Translations under genes and position numbers: made by a program | The notes under the pieces: generated by a model | The model's database searches: none | Told to the model about the DNA's origin: nothing | The model's input: the letters and a program-made list of their open reading frames with translations, nothing else | Shown: positions 1-11,627 of the stretch, piece after piece | How the letters are laid out: each line of letters begins with the position of its first letter | Numbering within the stretch: position 1 is the first letter of the stretch | Source of the DNA: Synaphobranchus kaupii | Taxonomy: Eukaryota > Chordata > Actinopteri > Anguilliformes > Synaphobranchidae | NCBI GenBank assembly: GCA_029718625.1 | Contig: CM056376.1 | Span: 91,706,895-91,770,894, forward strand | Direction: 5' to 3' | Length of the DNA stretch: 64,000 nt

Positions 1-390
1 AGTGTGAGGTGTGTGTGTGTGTGTGTGTGTGTTACAGCAGTGACTTTTTTGATCGATAATCAAACTCAGGAAAATTCAATATTGCGCTCTGCACTCATCC
101 GCGTTGAGCTCACGGTAATGCTCAATATCAAAGAGACCGATAAACAACAAGCCATGTTATTGTTTTGTCTGGAGGGTACAACGTTAGGTAGTCTAAATAA
201 AGTTCACGTGTGGGTCATGCTAGCCATGTAGCCTGTAGGCTATACATATGAAATGGAGGAACCAAGAAACTCCAACACACCTCAGGATTGCCATTTGTAA
301 ATATTAAGCGGCAAATGCCCCACTAACCCTCCAAAGGCTGACTCTTTTTTTCCCCTTCCAAAGGAGATCAGTCAGTTCAGTTTAGTTTAA
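1..390. other. non-coding flank with (GT)n
   Basis: A pure GT run occupies about 11-31. The rest is AT-rich and shows no gene or repeat boundary up to the TTAA at 387-390. Confidence 0.6.
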
Positions 391-544
391 AGGTATACTA
401 TGTAGTTTCAGAACACTAGGTGGCGATATAGAGCACGTAGGAGAAAAGGGCTCCCCGAAAATTGCTTATCACGTGTTCTTCTCAGACACGCACGACGACG
501 CACGAGCATTGTGGTGACGTTTCACACATATCTTCTCTGACCAT

Positions 545-605
545 CGACTCAATTCAATTTGCTTTATTGGCATGACAAGACATTGCATCTGTATTGTCAA
601 AGCAT
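545..605 (-). repeat. LINE 3' tail fragment
   Basis: On the minus strand the sequence reads atgccaataaagcaaattga followed by a short TTGAATTGA-type tail, the common ending of truncated teleost non-LTR elements. A similar tail occurs on the plus strand near 53000-53027. Confidence 0.45.
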
Positions 606-1019
606 ACTGCATTAAAACAGTCGAAGACATACATCTAACTCTGAACAATACAAAACAGCAAAGACTAGAAACGAATGAACAGTAACCATACATGAAAACA
701 ATAACTTTTCTTTGATTATGGATTTAGAAATAACAATAATGTAAAATAATGATTTTGAATTATTTTATGAAAATGAACAGTGGTCAAATTTACAGAGCAA
801 TAGCTAAGATTACTAACTTATATACTTTGAGCATGTAACGTAGCCTAGTCTCCATTTACATGATCAAGGTTTAGTCAAACATGATAGACTATTGTCAACA
901 ATAAACAAATATCACGACAATAGATAGCCTTAGCTATCGATAGCTGCTACGTTATGGGAAGGATGTTCTTTGTCTTATCTGTTCTGTAGTTACTTCGATG
1001 ATGTTTCTGTATGCACTTA

Positions 1020-1080
1020 TTGTATGTCGCTTTGGATAAAAGCGTCTGCTAAATGACTATAATGTAATGTAATGTAGCTA
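1020..1080 (+). repeat. SINE/LINE 3' tail with (AATGT)n
   Basis: The motif gtcgctttggataaaagcgt followed by ctgctaaatg and tandem aatgt units is the conserved 3' tail of teleost L2-type LINEs and their SINE partners. Only the tail is present. Confidence 0.65.
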
Positions 1081-1149
1081 GGTGTATGGTCGCTATTTTT
1101 ATAATGATATTGTTACCTCCTTGGCTGAAAACATCTTGCTAATGAGTAA

Positions 1150-1420
1150 GGGCAGAAACATACCTCACGCAAATAGCTACGCGAACGTGGACGCTTCGAG
1201 CTACGCGGACAGTTTTTCTTTTGCCATGACATTTGTGAAAGACAAACCAGAGGAAAGCACAGATCGAACAAGAAAGCTGTTTACTGTTGTTGCTGCTATA
1301 GCGTCCCTAGCTGCAATGCTCTGGCTTGACTTTCACAAATGTCATGGCAAAAGAAAAACTGTTCACGTAGTTCGAAGCGTCCACGTTTGCGTATTTGTGT
1401 GAGGCATGTTTCGGTCCTAA
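1150..1420. repeat. long hairpin (inverted repeat arms about 100 bp)
   Basis: Bases about 1148-1254 and 1321-1420 are near-perfect reverse complements (for example aacgtggacgcttcg in one arm and cgaagcgtccacgtt in the other), with a loop of about 70 bases. The symmetry accounts for the spurious open frame at 1082-1402. It lies inside the Kolobok-like element and may be a separate insertion or part of its body. Confidence 0.75.
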
Positions 1421-2037
1421 ACTAAAATAAGAGTTTACCTGGAAGCCTGCCCACATGGCCTGCCATGTCAATCAAATAAGCAGAAACCGCCCATTCGTGA
1501 CATTTACACAATTTTAGCTGTTTCAGCCTTCAAAAATTGCAGCGGGATGTAAACAGTGTAAAATTCAAAACATTAACAAAAAAACACTTTGCAAACGACT
1601 TATGAGGTAGGAAATACATTCAACATGTTTATTAGACCACAAGGACACATACAATGTTTTCTGGGGAGAAAATCTGAATGTAAACAAAGAACGAGTTGTT
1701 TACAATGAAACTACATAGTATACCTTTAAGTAGGCCATGGCATTGTTGTGAATCAATGATGGATTTGTACATTATACATTTTTTATTTTATCTGAGCAAC
1801 AGTTGACCTGCCAAGTTATTTTATTTCTGTGAAGGGCATCCTAGGCATTGTTATGATCTTCCTTGGCTTTATTTTGCTTAATAAAACTTTAAGATATTGT
1901 TATGGTTATTTCGTAGTTATAGCCTAGCACATTTAAGCTATTTAGCTACACATTAAATTTTTACGGTAGAAAATTAGAACAATTTTCTCTATTATGAGAT
2001 ATTCGTTTGAACTAAATTTTTGGAAAAAGTGACAGCT

Positions 2038-2277
2038 GTAGTGTATGTGAGTGTGAGGTGTGTTAGTGGGTGTGGTTTTTGTGTGGATGCATGTGAGTGT
2101 GAAGTGTGTGAGTGGGTGTTGTCTGTGTGTGTGTATATGAATGTGAAGTGTGTGAGTGGGTGGGGTCTGTGTGGATGAGTGTGAGTGGGTGGGGTCTGTG
2201 TGGATGTGTGTGAGTGTGAGTAGGTGTGGTCTGTGTGTGGATGTATGTGAGTGTGAAGTGTGTGTGTGTGTGTATGT
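2038..2277 (+). repeat. GT-rich minisatellite, left part
   Basis: Imperfect units of the form tgtgagtgggtgtggtctgt are repeated. The same unit resumes at 3776, so the two parts are one array split by a transposon. Confidence 0.8.
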
Positions 2278-2921
2278 TAGGGGTGTGCAGCGATGCCACT
2301 ATCTGTATCTGTTGGACCATCAAAATTATCTGTATCTGTATTCGGATAGAAACCGGAAGTGGGTGGGGCTTTGACCGGAAGTGGTGTTACATATAGGAAA
2401 TGTCATATTTTCTAGTCTAAAATTAATTGCTATTGCAATTTATGAGTATTCACCCCCCTCTCTGTCTTTTTTTCTTTTCAAAACCTTTTATAAGAACTAT
2501 ATTCTGGACTTTATACTTATTTATCTAACCCCCCACCCCCTAACTGGGGGACACTGAACAATAATTTTGGATAAGAACTGGACAAATCTGATATATACAA
2601 TATATAATCAACTCAGAATGAAAAGGCAGTTTTATAAAATCATGAAACCATTCCATTATACATTTGAATGGAAACTATTTCCACAATAACAAACCTTTCT
2701 GCCTGTTGTGATTTCATATTGTATTTTTTTTTGTTAGTTTATTTTTTTTACTATATGAACATGGAAACCCCCCACCCCCACACCGCAATGGTTTGCCACT
2801 GTATTGCTTCTAGCTCGCTCAGCCTGCCCTCTCGTTTTGTTTTTTCGCTATGTGAAATGCGATACCAAATTCACGATGGTTAAACATATTACAAATTGTA
2901 GGTTGCACAAAGCGGGAGGCG

Positions 2922-2965
<44 letters not shown>

Positions 2966-3775
2966 TGCCATTTGTGTAACTGCAATGACAGTGCTTGTTG
3001 CGGACTGAGCCCACTGAGCACTGAGGTTTGGCGTTAATGGCGTAACATTTGCACTTGCAGCAGAGCTAGCTACAATCAGTGTAGCTAGCCAGCCACTTGC
3101 TTTCGCCCTCCATACGAGAAAATGAATGTCAGACTGCCTGGTGGAGTCGAGAGAAATTTCCGTTTCCAACCCACTATCCGTTTAATTCATTAAACTTTCA
3201 GCATAGCTACTGTACATGTTAGCTTGCTCCAGCTTGAGCCAGCTCTTGGCTGCTGTGCTGTTAATGGGTGGAGAGAAAACAACATCAAAAGTGGATTCGC
3301 ATGTAGGTGCATATTCGCGACAATCGCACTGTGGTAACTTAATTAAAATGAATATTTAGCCTATCATGGATTCTGTGAATGCTTGTTTCTACCCATCAGA
3401 TTGTTAAACATTCAACTCGCAATGAATCCACACTGTGGACTTGTAACGTTAACGTAACATATGCTAGTCTATCAGCAATAGCATACAGGAGACCTTAGTA
3501 ATACGTTAGCAAAATATCTTTATAAACATTAAGTCACAGGTTTTTTTGGTTTTATAATGCTGATTTTGATAGGGCATTTGTGTTAATCACTCCTGTTAGT
3601 AGCTATCTCAATGAATTAAATATCTGGCAGATAGCTGTGCCGAATTAGTCTCCCTCTCGTTTTTTTTTCCCCTAATACAAATATTAACGAGCAACTTCGG
3701 GTACAAAAAAATATCTGTTCCAACGCATTATTCGTGCTTTCCCGAATACGGTATTCGGCTCCGGAAACACCCCTA
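2278..3775. mobile_element. hAT-type DNA element inserted in a minisatellite
   Basis: It begins taggggtgtgcag and ends acacccctag-type (inverted match of about 9 bases). It is flanked by an 8-bp near-duplicate, gtgtatgt (2270-2277) and gtggatgt (3776-3783). An 8-bp duplication and such ends are typical of hAT elements. No transposase is visible; the interior contains repeats of tatctgtatctgt and a (GT)n run at about 2926-2958. Confidence 0.6.
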
Positions 3776-4035
3776 GTGGATGTGTGCGAATGTGAGGTGT
3801 GTGACTGGGTGTGGTCTGCATGTGTGTGTACGTGAGTAGGTGTGGTCTGTGCGTGTGTGTGTGTGTGTGTGTATATGTGAGTGTGAGGTGTTGTCTGTGT
3901 GTGTGTGTGTATGTGAGTGTGAGGTGTGTGAGTGGTGCGGTCTGTATGTGTGTTTGTGTGTGTGTGTGTGTGTATGTGAGTGTGAGGTGTGCGAGTGGGT
4001 GTGGTTTGTGTGCGTTTGCCTGTATGTGCGGCAGC
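3776..4035 (+). repeat. GT-rich minisatellite, right part
   Basis: This continues the array at 2038-2277 with units such as gtgtgagtgtgaggtgtg. Long open frames on both strands here are artefacts of the repeat. Confidence 0.8.
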
Positions 4036-4782
4036 TGCGATGGCATTAGAGACACTGGGCGGTGCGGGGCCTCATTGCTGCTGCACCAGGCAGCTGTGAC
4101 ACATCGATTCACACTCTTTCCCCTCAACACATTAATCTAGCCTCCACCTTCCTTCTTTATCCTAATGGGCTGCTTTCACTGCACATTATTCAGCCTCTCA
4201 GCGCTGCATCACTGACCCCATCCATTTCACACATAATAATTGGAGATACAAGTATAAGAAACTGATACTGTGGAATATTTCTATTTATGCCCTCATCCTT
4301 GGGAAAGAGAAGCAAACTTACAGGAGGGAAGCAATTGATTGGCCTCACAAACTGTCCTGTGTGAGTAAAAACACTTTTCATTTCACTTAAGGGGCTGAAA
4401 AATGGAGTTGCATAAAATTGAAAACATGAAATATTTCTCAGTTTAACATAAGTATATGCAGTATACGCATTGAATCAATAATAATCAACATGTGGGTTGT
4501 TTTTCGCCCAAGAAAGGGTATTGTATCGTACAATTATAATTGCTGTGGAAAACTAGTGGGAAACAAAAAGCCGTATTCTTCAACAAACAATTCTCGCTTG
4601 ACATTTGTAAATGATTAAATTTCCCTGTGTAAGAAACATCCTTATTCAGGGGATCATTCAGAGCTTGCATACAAAATAGACCAGGTATCAAATAGACCAG
4701 GATTGAGTATTGCACGCTCCCCAGAATATAAAGCTAAAGGATAAGCTTTTTTTAGCTGAATGCTATGGTCTCTTCATCCAAC
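4036..4782. other. non-coding, no feature seen
   Basis: AT-rich single-copy-looking sequence; the short open frames have no recognisable protein features. Confidence 0.5.
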
Positions 4783-4905
4783 GCATTATCCACTTACGAT
4801 ACAATACAAACCTAGATATTTATTTGGGTAATTCAGGTTAAGTGCCCTACTCAAGGTTACGAGTGTGATTCTAGACCTGAAACAGCAACCTAAGACCTTA
4901 ACCAA
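4783..4905 (-). repeat. diverged tRNA-SINE fragment
   Basis: The block with ggtaattcaggttaagtgcc and a degenerate B-box region aligns by eye with the fuller SINE at 38251-38480 in the same orientation. It is truncated and heavily mutated. Confidence 0.5.
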
Positions 4906-4960
4906 TCCTTAATACCTAAGCCATGCAAGCCTGTCAAAGGGCTACACACCCTGGTGTAAA

Positions 4961-5000
4961 TGAATGAATGAATGAATGAATGAATAAATAAATAAATAAT
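4961..5000 (+). repeat. (AATG)n/(AATA)n microsatellite
   Basis: About ten tandem tetranucleotides, aatg changing to aata. Confidence 0.9.
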
Positions 5001-5332
5001 TACACTCATTCCAATCTGTGCCACAGGGCCAGTTTTCCTAGGATTTTTTTTTTTTTTTTTTTGAGGTGTGTTGAACACATTGAGAAATGGTCTCTTATGA
5101 AAATATGTGGAAAATTTAAGGAAAGATTCTCATCTCTGACCATGTGATTACCGGTGGTGGCACCGCCCCTCCCCTACCTCCCCATGCACTGAGACCAGCA
5201 GTATTAGGCTGTAGCACATCTTGTCACCATGGCAATGGTTTGTGAATGGAGAGATAGAGAAGCTGTGGCACAGTGATGGATGAAACAGTGATGAATCATC
5301 AATGTAGTAAAATGCTGTCAATCTGCTGAGGT

Positions 5333-5379
5333 AAACACACACACACACAGATACATGCATACACAGACACAAGCAGACA

Positions 5380-5429
<50 letters not shown>

Positions 5430-5528
5430 TTCAGATACATGCATACACAAACACACACACACACACACACACAAACAGATACATGCGTACGTAGACACAA
5501 ACAGACAAATACATACATATACACACAC
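5333..5528 (+). repeat. (CA)n microsatellite cluster
   Basis: Pure CA tracts at about 5380-5427 and 5451-5472 are separated by repeated units containing cagatacatgc. The Cys/Val-rich frames on the minus strand are artefacts. Confidence 0.9.
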
Positions 5529-6141
5529 AAGTAAACATGCTCATTGGCTTACAAGCTGCAGTGGTCTCAAGAGTTTCAAACCGGAGTTCCCAGTGGGGTA
5601 CAGCACTGCACCATTAAACAAAGAGCTCAAGTAACTTAACCAAATTAAGCGCACATTTACTCCTTTCTAAAGAATGCACATTTCACCCAAGCACTTACCT
5701 ACACAAATGGGAAAGTATCGTGCTAATATATGCATGTGACCAACTCTGAGGGCCTCAAGCGCACAGTCACCTCCATTCATTTACTGCAATAACTGACCCA
5801 GTTATGCAATTAAGACCTCATGGGGGGAATAGAAAATCCATGGGATGATCATCTCTTCAGGATCACTGCCTCCCAGCAGTCTAGACCCTGCCATTGTTTA
5901 ATGTACAGCAGCTATAAAAATAATATGTGTTAAATGCACATAGTAAATTTAAGCTACTGACAAGTTACAGAAATCTCTACTGAGTTCCTTTGACATTAGA
6001 GAATTAGAACCATGTTCATATCAGGTCAATCCTGGATTGATACCCTAACAGGGTGCTCTCAATCAAATAAGTGAGTGATCACCTGTTTGTGGGTTATCGA
6101 TTAAAATGCGGGGGTGCATGGTGTAGGAGAGAATAACAAAA
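5529..6141. other. non-coding, no feature seen
   Basis: No convincing exon, repeat boundary or RNA gene was seen between the CA cluster and the LINE fragment. Confidence 0.5.
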
Positions 6142-6514
6142 AAGGCTCTAAAGAAAGTCAAGACGTTCATTAATAACTGCCTTCGTAGAATATTCCAGAT
6201 ACTTTGGCAGGGTAAAGTTTCCAACATGGAGCTATGGGAGAAAGCCAGGGAAGAGACAGTGGCCCAGCAGATAAGGAGAAGGAAATGGGGATGGATTGGA
6301 CATACACTACGTGAGCTTGAAAATAACATCACACGGCAAGCCCTGTCCAGGAACCCCCAAGGGAAAAGAAAGAGAGGTCGTCCGAGGAATAGTTGGAGAA
6401 GGGACCTAGATGGTGAACTGAAGATGGTGGCTTGCATTGCCATGACATTGGTAAAATGGCCCAGAGTCGTGTGCGCTGGAGGAGTTTAATCGATGGCCTA
6501 TGCTCCGCTGAGGG
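6142..6514 (+). pseudogene. LINE reverse-transcriptase C-terminal fragment
   Basis: From 6151 the frame reads KKVKTFINNCLRRIF, then NMELWEKAREETVAQQIRRR, WGWIGHTLR and KRKRGRPRNSWRRDLD. This is the signature of the region after the reverse transcriptase domain in RTE/CR1-like fish LINEs, often annotated in databases as part of endonuclease-reverse transcriptase proteins. The frame ends at 6489. The neighbouring frame around 6490-6514 continues with a DGLCS-like end, so one frameshift is present. The polymerase and endonuclease domains are absent (5' truncation). The clade is uncertain. Confidence 0.75.
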
Positions 6515-6537
6515 GCAAAGGGCCTAAACAAAAAAGT

Positions 6538-6660
6538 AAGTATGGTGTAGCAGCTGGGATGCCACAAGTTCAAATCCCATGTGGAAACGGCATTTGCGCC
6601 GCTGTGAAAGGTATTTTACCCTCTTTAATTTCTTCAGTAAACTTGAAACTTCACCTCACG
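6538..6660 (+). repeat. diverged tRNA-SINE fragment
   Basis: The sequence tggtgtagcagc, a B-box-like gttcaaatccc, and ttcttcagtaaac follow the order of the SINE at 38251-38480 but on the plus strand. It lies directly after the LINE fragment. Confidence 0.45.
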
Positions 6661-6679
6661 GATAGGTGTAAATACTAAG

Positions 6680-7720
6680 CGCCATGCACTGAGGGTGCCT
6701 GCTAAGAATATGTATAATATGAATAATATAACTTTGGAAAGATTTGGGGATGAAGCTGTGGATGCAATATCTGTGTTTACCCAGCCTGGGTTTACTGTAC
6801 CTCCAAAAACATGTAAACCCTGGGTGGACAAACACAGTGACCCAACTTCACTCATCTAAACACACTTCAAATGCCTGTGACTACTGTTCCTAATTTTCCT
6901 GTCGGGTGCCTCTGTGCCTTTAGACCAGCAGTTAAGTGAACAACAGCATTAAATGCTCTCCAACTTCACCACAATGTATGATGCAATTTACTACCTGAAG
7001 TCACCCTTTAGAGGATTTGGGGGAAAAAAGAAAATATCTAACAAAGCAACCCAAAAAAACCTGCAGGTGTAAGACGTTCAATAAACAGGATATCGGACCT
7101 GTCCTTTAGGGAGAGGAAAAATTCTCGTAATGCCAGATGAAGTGGAAGAATAAGAGAAGGATCCTGAGCTATTTAATCGAGAGGATACAGGGCACGGAGA
7201 AGAGGGTCTAATGCGCGATACAATTCATCATTTACGGAACCGTCACTCCCGGGCAGTGGCCGCAGAAATCACAGCCGTTTCAGCTCTCTGGCGGGAAATA
7301 AGAGAGTGCGCAGTGAGGGAGGAAGGAGAGCGGCTTCAGCCTCTTTGACGACACTGTCAAAGACTGAGGCATGCACCGATGACACGGGCCACAGCACAGC
7401 AGGGCAGAATTAATGCAAGGTTAATATAACATCATAATACATCAACATCTAACTGGGCTGATGAATAAGAGGCGCGCAATTTCATCTACGGCACAAAATG
7501 CGAAAGACAAATTCAAGTGTCTGTGTGTGCGCACGTGTGTGTGCGCGTGCGCCCGTGTTTGTGTGTGTGTGAATGTATAAGAGAGTAAGAGAGTGAGGAG
7601 GAAAGGTTTTTTTTTTTGGTTTTTTTTCCCCTCAAAGGCAACAATGCAAATTTGAGCTTTTTTTAAATTTCCAGCTATTACTGTCAGGGGAGAGGGGGAG
7701 GGGCTGAGATTTGCCGCAGG
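6680..7720. other. non-coding, no feature seen
   Basis: No exon with splice sites or family resemblance was recognised. A weakly GC-rich stretch lies at about 7180-7380. Confidence 0.45.
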
Positions 7721-7723
7721 CGT

Positions 7724-7732
7724 TATATAAAA
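7724..7732 (+). promoter_or_regulatory. possible TATA box
   Basis: tatataaaa followed by a GC-rich stretch (gcgggag) and, 25-35 bases on, a purine-rich start region resembles a core promoter. No first exon or coding continuation could be assigned, so it may be chance. Confidence 0.2.
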
Positions 7733-7959
7733 GCGGGAGTCTAGAGAGAGTGCATTCATTTTCAAGGGAAATACACACAACATCAACATTCAACATTTAA
7801 AAAGAGCGAAAAGGTCAGAATTGTGTGTTTTATTTGAAGCAAGACATGCAGTCAATAGCTGAGGGTAAACTATGGAGGAGTTTAAAAAAAGGGCAGGGGT
7901 CAGAGGGGCTAAGAGCAGATACTGAGGATTACAACACTAATCACCTAAAAGGTCCCCTA

Positions 7960-8065
7960 TGACCCCAAGAAACACACACGTCGCACGTACGCACGCGCAC
8001 ACATATGCGCACACACACCATGCGCACACACACGCACACACAGACACAGACACAGACACACACAG
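7960..8065 (+). repeat. imperfect (CA/CG)n microsatellite
   Basis: Alternating cacacg/cgcaca units; the Cys/Val-rich open frame on the minus strand is an artefact of it. Confidence 0.85.
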
Positions 8066-8787
8066 AGGACCATTCCCAGACATAAAAAGCTAGCCGGCAG
8101 CCCACCTCTACAGACCTCTGGCTGTAAGACAGCAAAATATCAAACACACACTAACTCGACAGCCCCCCCCCCAAAAAAAAAAACAGTACACAGTCAGCAT
8201 GGAGGGAGTTGCAGTTATATCAGAACTAGGAACATTAACCGTCAAAGGGCAGAGTGGGGTTCAGGGCAAGGCTTTAGGTTCAGGGAGACAGAGGAAAAAA
8301 AGGGAGAGAACTCCACGAATGAAAGACAAACATACAGAATGATAAGCGATAACAAAGCTTTAAGCATGCAGCGCATTGCCCATTTTGTTGACCTCCTCGT
8401 TGGGCATGTAAAAGGTTTGAGTTTCATAACACCATCCTTAATTACTGTGGGTCAGTGACATCACAGATTTTATAGAACCACCTCATATTGAGCTCCGTAT
8501 TCTTAAGATTAAAAATTCTCTTTCTACCACTGAAGCAGAAACATTATAATTTGATGCATCTTATGAATATTCATGACTGGGTATGACCAATGGTAGTACT
8601 GCGTTGATGATTGGTCTACCCTTGGACGTGCATTTTCATTAAAATACTGTATATACCAGCGGAAACCATTACCAACTGGAACCTCTCACAGTTGGGTAGA
8701 CAAGATCGATGGACTGCAGAAGATCTGGGTGGCTTACAGAATCTGTGGTGGCATCTCTTCATAACAAATCCCTCAGTGACCTCTCAC
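8066..8787. other. POT1 intron 9, start
   Basis: Intronic sequence after the exon 9 donor on the minus strand. No exon 10 was recognised here. Confidence 0.5.
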
Positions 8788-8943
8788 CTTTAACCTCCGG
8801 GCCACCTCCACATGGTTGTCATAAACAAGCACGTTGGCCACCAGGTTGTGCCTCCCCCCGGTTACGGCTAAACTTCCCTCCAGAGTGACTGGCTCCACAG
8901 ACACGCTCAGCAACGGGTCAGCACAAATGGTACCATCCCAAAC
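8788..8943 (-). CDS. pot1: POT1 coding exon 9 (OB2)
   Basis: Acceptor TTTTCTACAG and donor AAG|GTGAGA. It encodes residues 337-388, VWDGT through LVYDNHVEVARRLK. Tyr377 corresponds to human Y223, which packs on the DNA. Phase 0 on both sides. A 36-bp tandem repeat begins within about 20 bases of the acceptor. The next exon (human VGSF onwards) was looked for down to position 1 and not found. Confidence 0.95.
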
Positions 8944-8959
8944 CTGTAGAAAATATGCC

Positions 8960-9252
8960 ACCGTGCTGTTTAACAGTGCTATACTGCATAACCAATATTA
9001 CACTACAGCATATAACCCTGACACAGTCCTCAACACTTATATACCATATAACACTGGCACACTGTTCAACGCTGATATATCATATAACCTGATACACTGT
9101 TTAACACTGCTATACCATATAACTAAGACACACTAAACACTGCTACACTATACAACCCTGACACACAACTTAACACGGCTATACCATATAACCCTGACAC
9201 ACTATTTAACATTGATATACCATATAACCCTGACACACTGTTTAACACTGCT
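8960..9252 (+). repeat. 36-bp diverged minisatellite beside POT1 exon 9
   Basis: About eight imperfect copies of a 36-base unit containing ataccatataaccctgacac and ctgtttaacactg. It starts within about 20 bases of the exon 9 acceptor, so it supplies the branch-point region of POT1 intron 8. Confidence 0.85.
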
Positions 9253-9677
9253 TGTTTGTGTTAATTATTTCTTCAGTCCTCAAATTGCAGTGTTTGTGTG
9301 TGGGGGCGGGGTGTGAATTGAGGATTGCCTACAAACCCAGCTGAACTGCCAAGCTCTCCTCAGCATGAGATTGTGAAAGAGCAAAAGGTCCCTCGATTCG
9401 CTACTTCTCAGATGAGTCATCATCACCAACAATCAGGCACTAACACATCACATATGAAGGTGCATCAGGCACACAGTGACGTGCGGAGAGGCTCTCTTTT
9501 AGGGCCTTAATGAGACCTGGATTTCAGGGCAGTGATGCCCCTCCCCCAGCGGGGAGTGAGTAAGAGCTTTTACCAGCCGTGTCTCATTGGGGGGGGGGGG
9601 TTCTGGCCTTGGTACATGGGCATGTTAGACAGTACATGGTCTTTGAGACCTGACGGAAAGGTTCCATTAGCTCCTAC
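9253..9677. other. POT1 intron 8, remainder
   Basis: Single-copy-looking intron containing a ten-G run at about 9591-9600. Nothing else is seen. Confidence 0.6.
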
Positions 9678-9971
9678 CTTCAGCAGAGTGCAGCAGGTGT
9701 CTATTACGGCCTTAGCCAGCAGCTGACAGGTGAGGTCGAAGTACATCCTGGGACGGACAGAGGACAGAGGGATGGCAGACCTTGGCGGAAGGGCCAACTG
9801 CCCGGTGGCCCACGCCCGCAGCCTCTCCACCATCCGCCTGTCGTCATCGCAGAAGTGGAAGGAGCTGCTGGACGTTCGGGGGACGATGGGGCTGCCCACG
9901 GTGCCGTCGAACGTCAGGGCGGAGAAGCCCAGAGTGGTAATGCAGTTCAGAGTGCCATTGAATAACTGGAT
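9678..9971 (-). CDS. pot1: POT1 coding exon 8 (end of OB1, start of OB2)
   Basis: Acceptor CCTCTCGGCAG and donor AAG|GTAGGA. This 98-codon exon encodes residues 239-336. It covers GFSALTFDGTVGSPIVPRTS (end of OB1), a loop MVERLRAWATG, and MYFDLTCQLL at the start of OB2, whose Tyr matches human Y161. Phe242, Asn243 and Asn247 replace human Y89, K90 and Q94. It is long for a POT1 exon but open throughout and aligns along its full length. Confidence 0.95.
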
Positions 9972-11627
9972 CTGCCGAGAGGCAAAGGGGAGAGGTTCAG
10001 TCTTAAGGGGGGGGGAGAAAAAAAAAAAAAAGAGTTTGGATGGCTGAAAATATTTCATTCTTCAAATATCTAACACTTCTTTGTCCCAGCACGAACACAC
10101 ATCATTAGGCAGGAAAGGGCAGGTGGAAATGCCATGGTGTTTTCGTCAACCTGGATCAACAGAAAGGGCAGGAAGACCAGACTGGACTGTCAGCCAGGAC
10201 TTGGGGTCTGAGGAGTGGGAATGCGGTCGCAGTGGCGCGCACACATTTGCTACTCTATGTGTGTGTCGAATAGTTACATTACATGAAGTTGGTCTTAAAG
10301 CATTCCAGCAGAGATGCTCGACTAAGGAATATTACTCAATCTATCATTACTCAAGCGCCACCAAAAAGCGAGCTCTCAGGGACCGTGTCCAGCTTGAAAA
10401 CTGGTTCTTGGTGCGGTGGTGTGCCCCAAAGTCCCCAATAAAATCCTGTCCCCACCGGTGCCAGCTGTGCCAGGAAGTCTAACAGGGCAATACATATTTA
10501 GCCATAGCACCACCCAGCTGGCATGGTATTTCCCTCCTCTTTGCGCAACAGCAAGTCCTCTCTGCTTGATCAGGTGGCTGCGAACTACCTGTACCTGATG
10601 GGCAGGGTGTGCACTGGGTCCCTCAGCACAACCGGCCGTGCACACCGTGGACAGAGTGGAAAACAAGCAGCTGGCTAGGTACACTCTGCAGCTGGCTAGG
10701 TACACTCTGCAGCTCGCATGCGGTATCCCGCGCCCTCCTGAATTAACAGCCCAAACAAATCCAATTGGGGGCTCCAAATTGGGGAAATAAAAATGACACA
10801 TTTGCTGAATAAAACCTGACGTTGCCGAAGTATAAAGGAATTGCTCCATTAGGGTTCTACTGATGAACATCCTGTGTAGTAGCACGCCATTATTCACCTT
10901 AGCATAGCATAAGCTTATGCTCTTATACCAGATGGCTCACATTTCTTTTATGTTATGAGGATTTACAGCCAGCTTCACTCACTGGAGAAATTCAAACCAA
11001 AAACCAGCGTAGCCGAGGGAAGTGAACCCGGGGCCTGCTGAAAGTGAGTCCGGCTGCACCGCACAAAATTCCCTAATACGCAATGCAAAGCTTGTGGGGA
11101 AAAGCCGTTAGTATAAAAAAAATCTAGCTCCAAATCCCTCATTCAAACTGACATTCCCTCTTCGGGGTATTACCCACAACCACATTTTATATTAAAATCA
11201 TACAAAGGACCAGCACAATAGCATTAGCAGTATTCCTGCAGGACTTTATCAGAACTGAACCATCGGTTAACCAAGCGTTTGCGTGCTCAGACTGAAGCTG
11301 CCTGAAAGGGTACCGCCACGCCTTGTTTAAGTCTTTGCCTTCTTTTACTTAACTTTTTTTATTGCCGTTATTACAACACTTTCAAAAGTGGCTTGGTTTA
11401 GGCAATTCCCCTGTCTCACTATGTTTATTGCAACTGTTGCATTCTTTTCACTAAACCATACCGTATACATTAACCTGTAGGTCGCTCTGTATGGGATGAA
11501 AATTTCTGCTAGGTAATTAAAGGTTAATGGGATCTCAGAGTTGTGCATTATAAGAACACGGTGATGATGTCCTGGTGTACATCATCATCGCGTTCGCTGT
11601 ACAGTGTACCAGAGAAGAATTCTGGAC
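9972..11627. other. POT1 intron 7
   Basis: Contains a poly-A tract (about 10018-10031) and a direct duplication of cagctggctaggtacactct at about 10670-10710. The open frames at 10081-10482 and 10376-10897 overlap on opposite strands and show no protein features. Confidence 0.6.

Larger units (their letters stand above)
391..1725. mobile_element. Kolobok-like DNA element (TTAA target site)
   Basis: Perfect 20-bp terminal inverted repeats (aggtatactatgtagtttca) lie at both ends, each flanked by TTAA (387-390 and 1726-1729). TTAA duplication with ends beginning AGG suits the Kolobok superfamily, although piggyBac also uses TTAA. No transposase frame is visible, so it is non-autonomous. The body holds a LINE tail (about 545-600), a SINE/LINE tail (about 1020-1078) and a long hairpin. 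Confidence 0.7.

Noticed and set aside
5148..5530. Cys/Val-rich open frames, also at 26952-27321 and 60892-61328
   Set aside because: They are translations of CA/GT microsatellites.
8370..8435. Minus-strand frame reading YETQTFYMPNEEVNKMG then stop, resembling a protein C-terminus
   Set aside because: No clear splice acceptor and no family recognised; it does not resemble any part of POT1. Probably chance.
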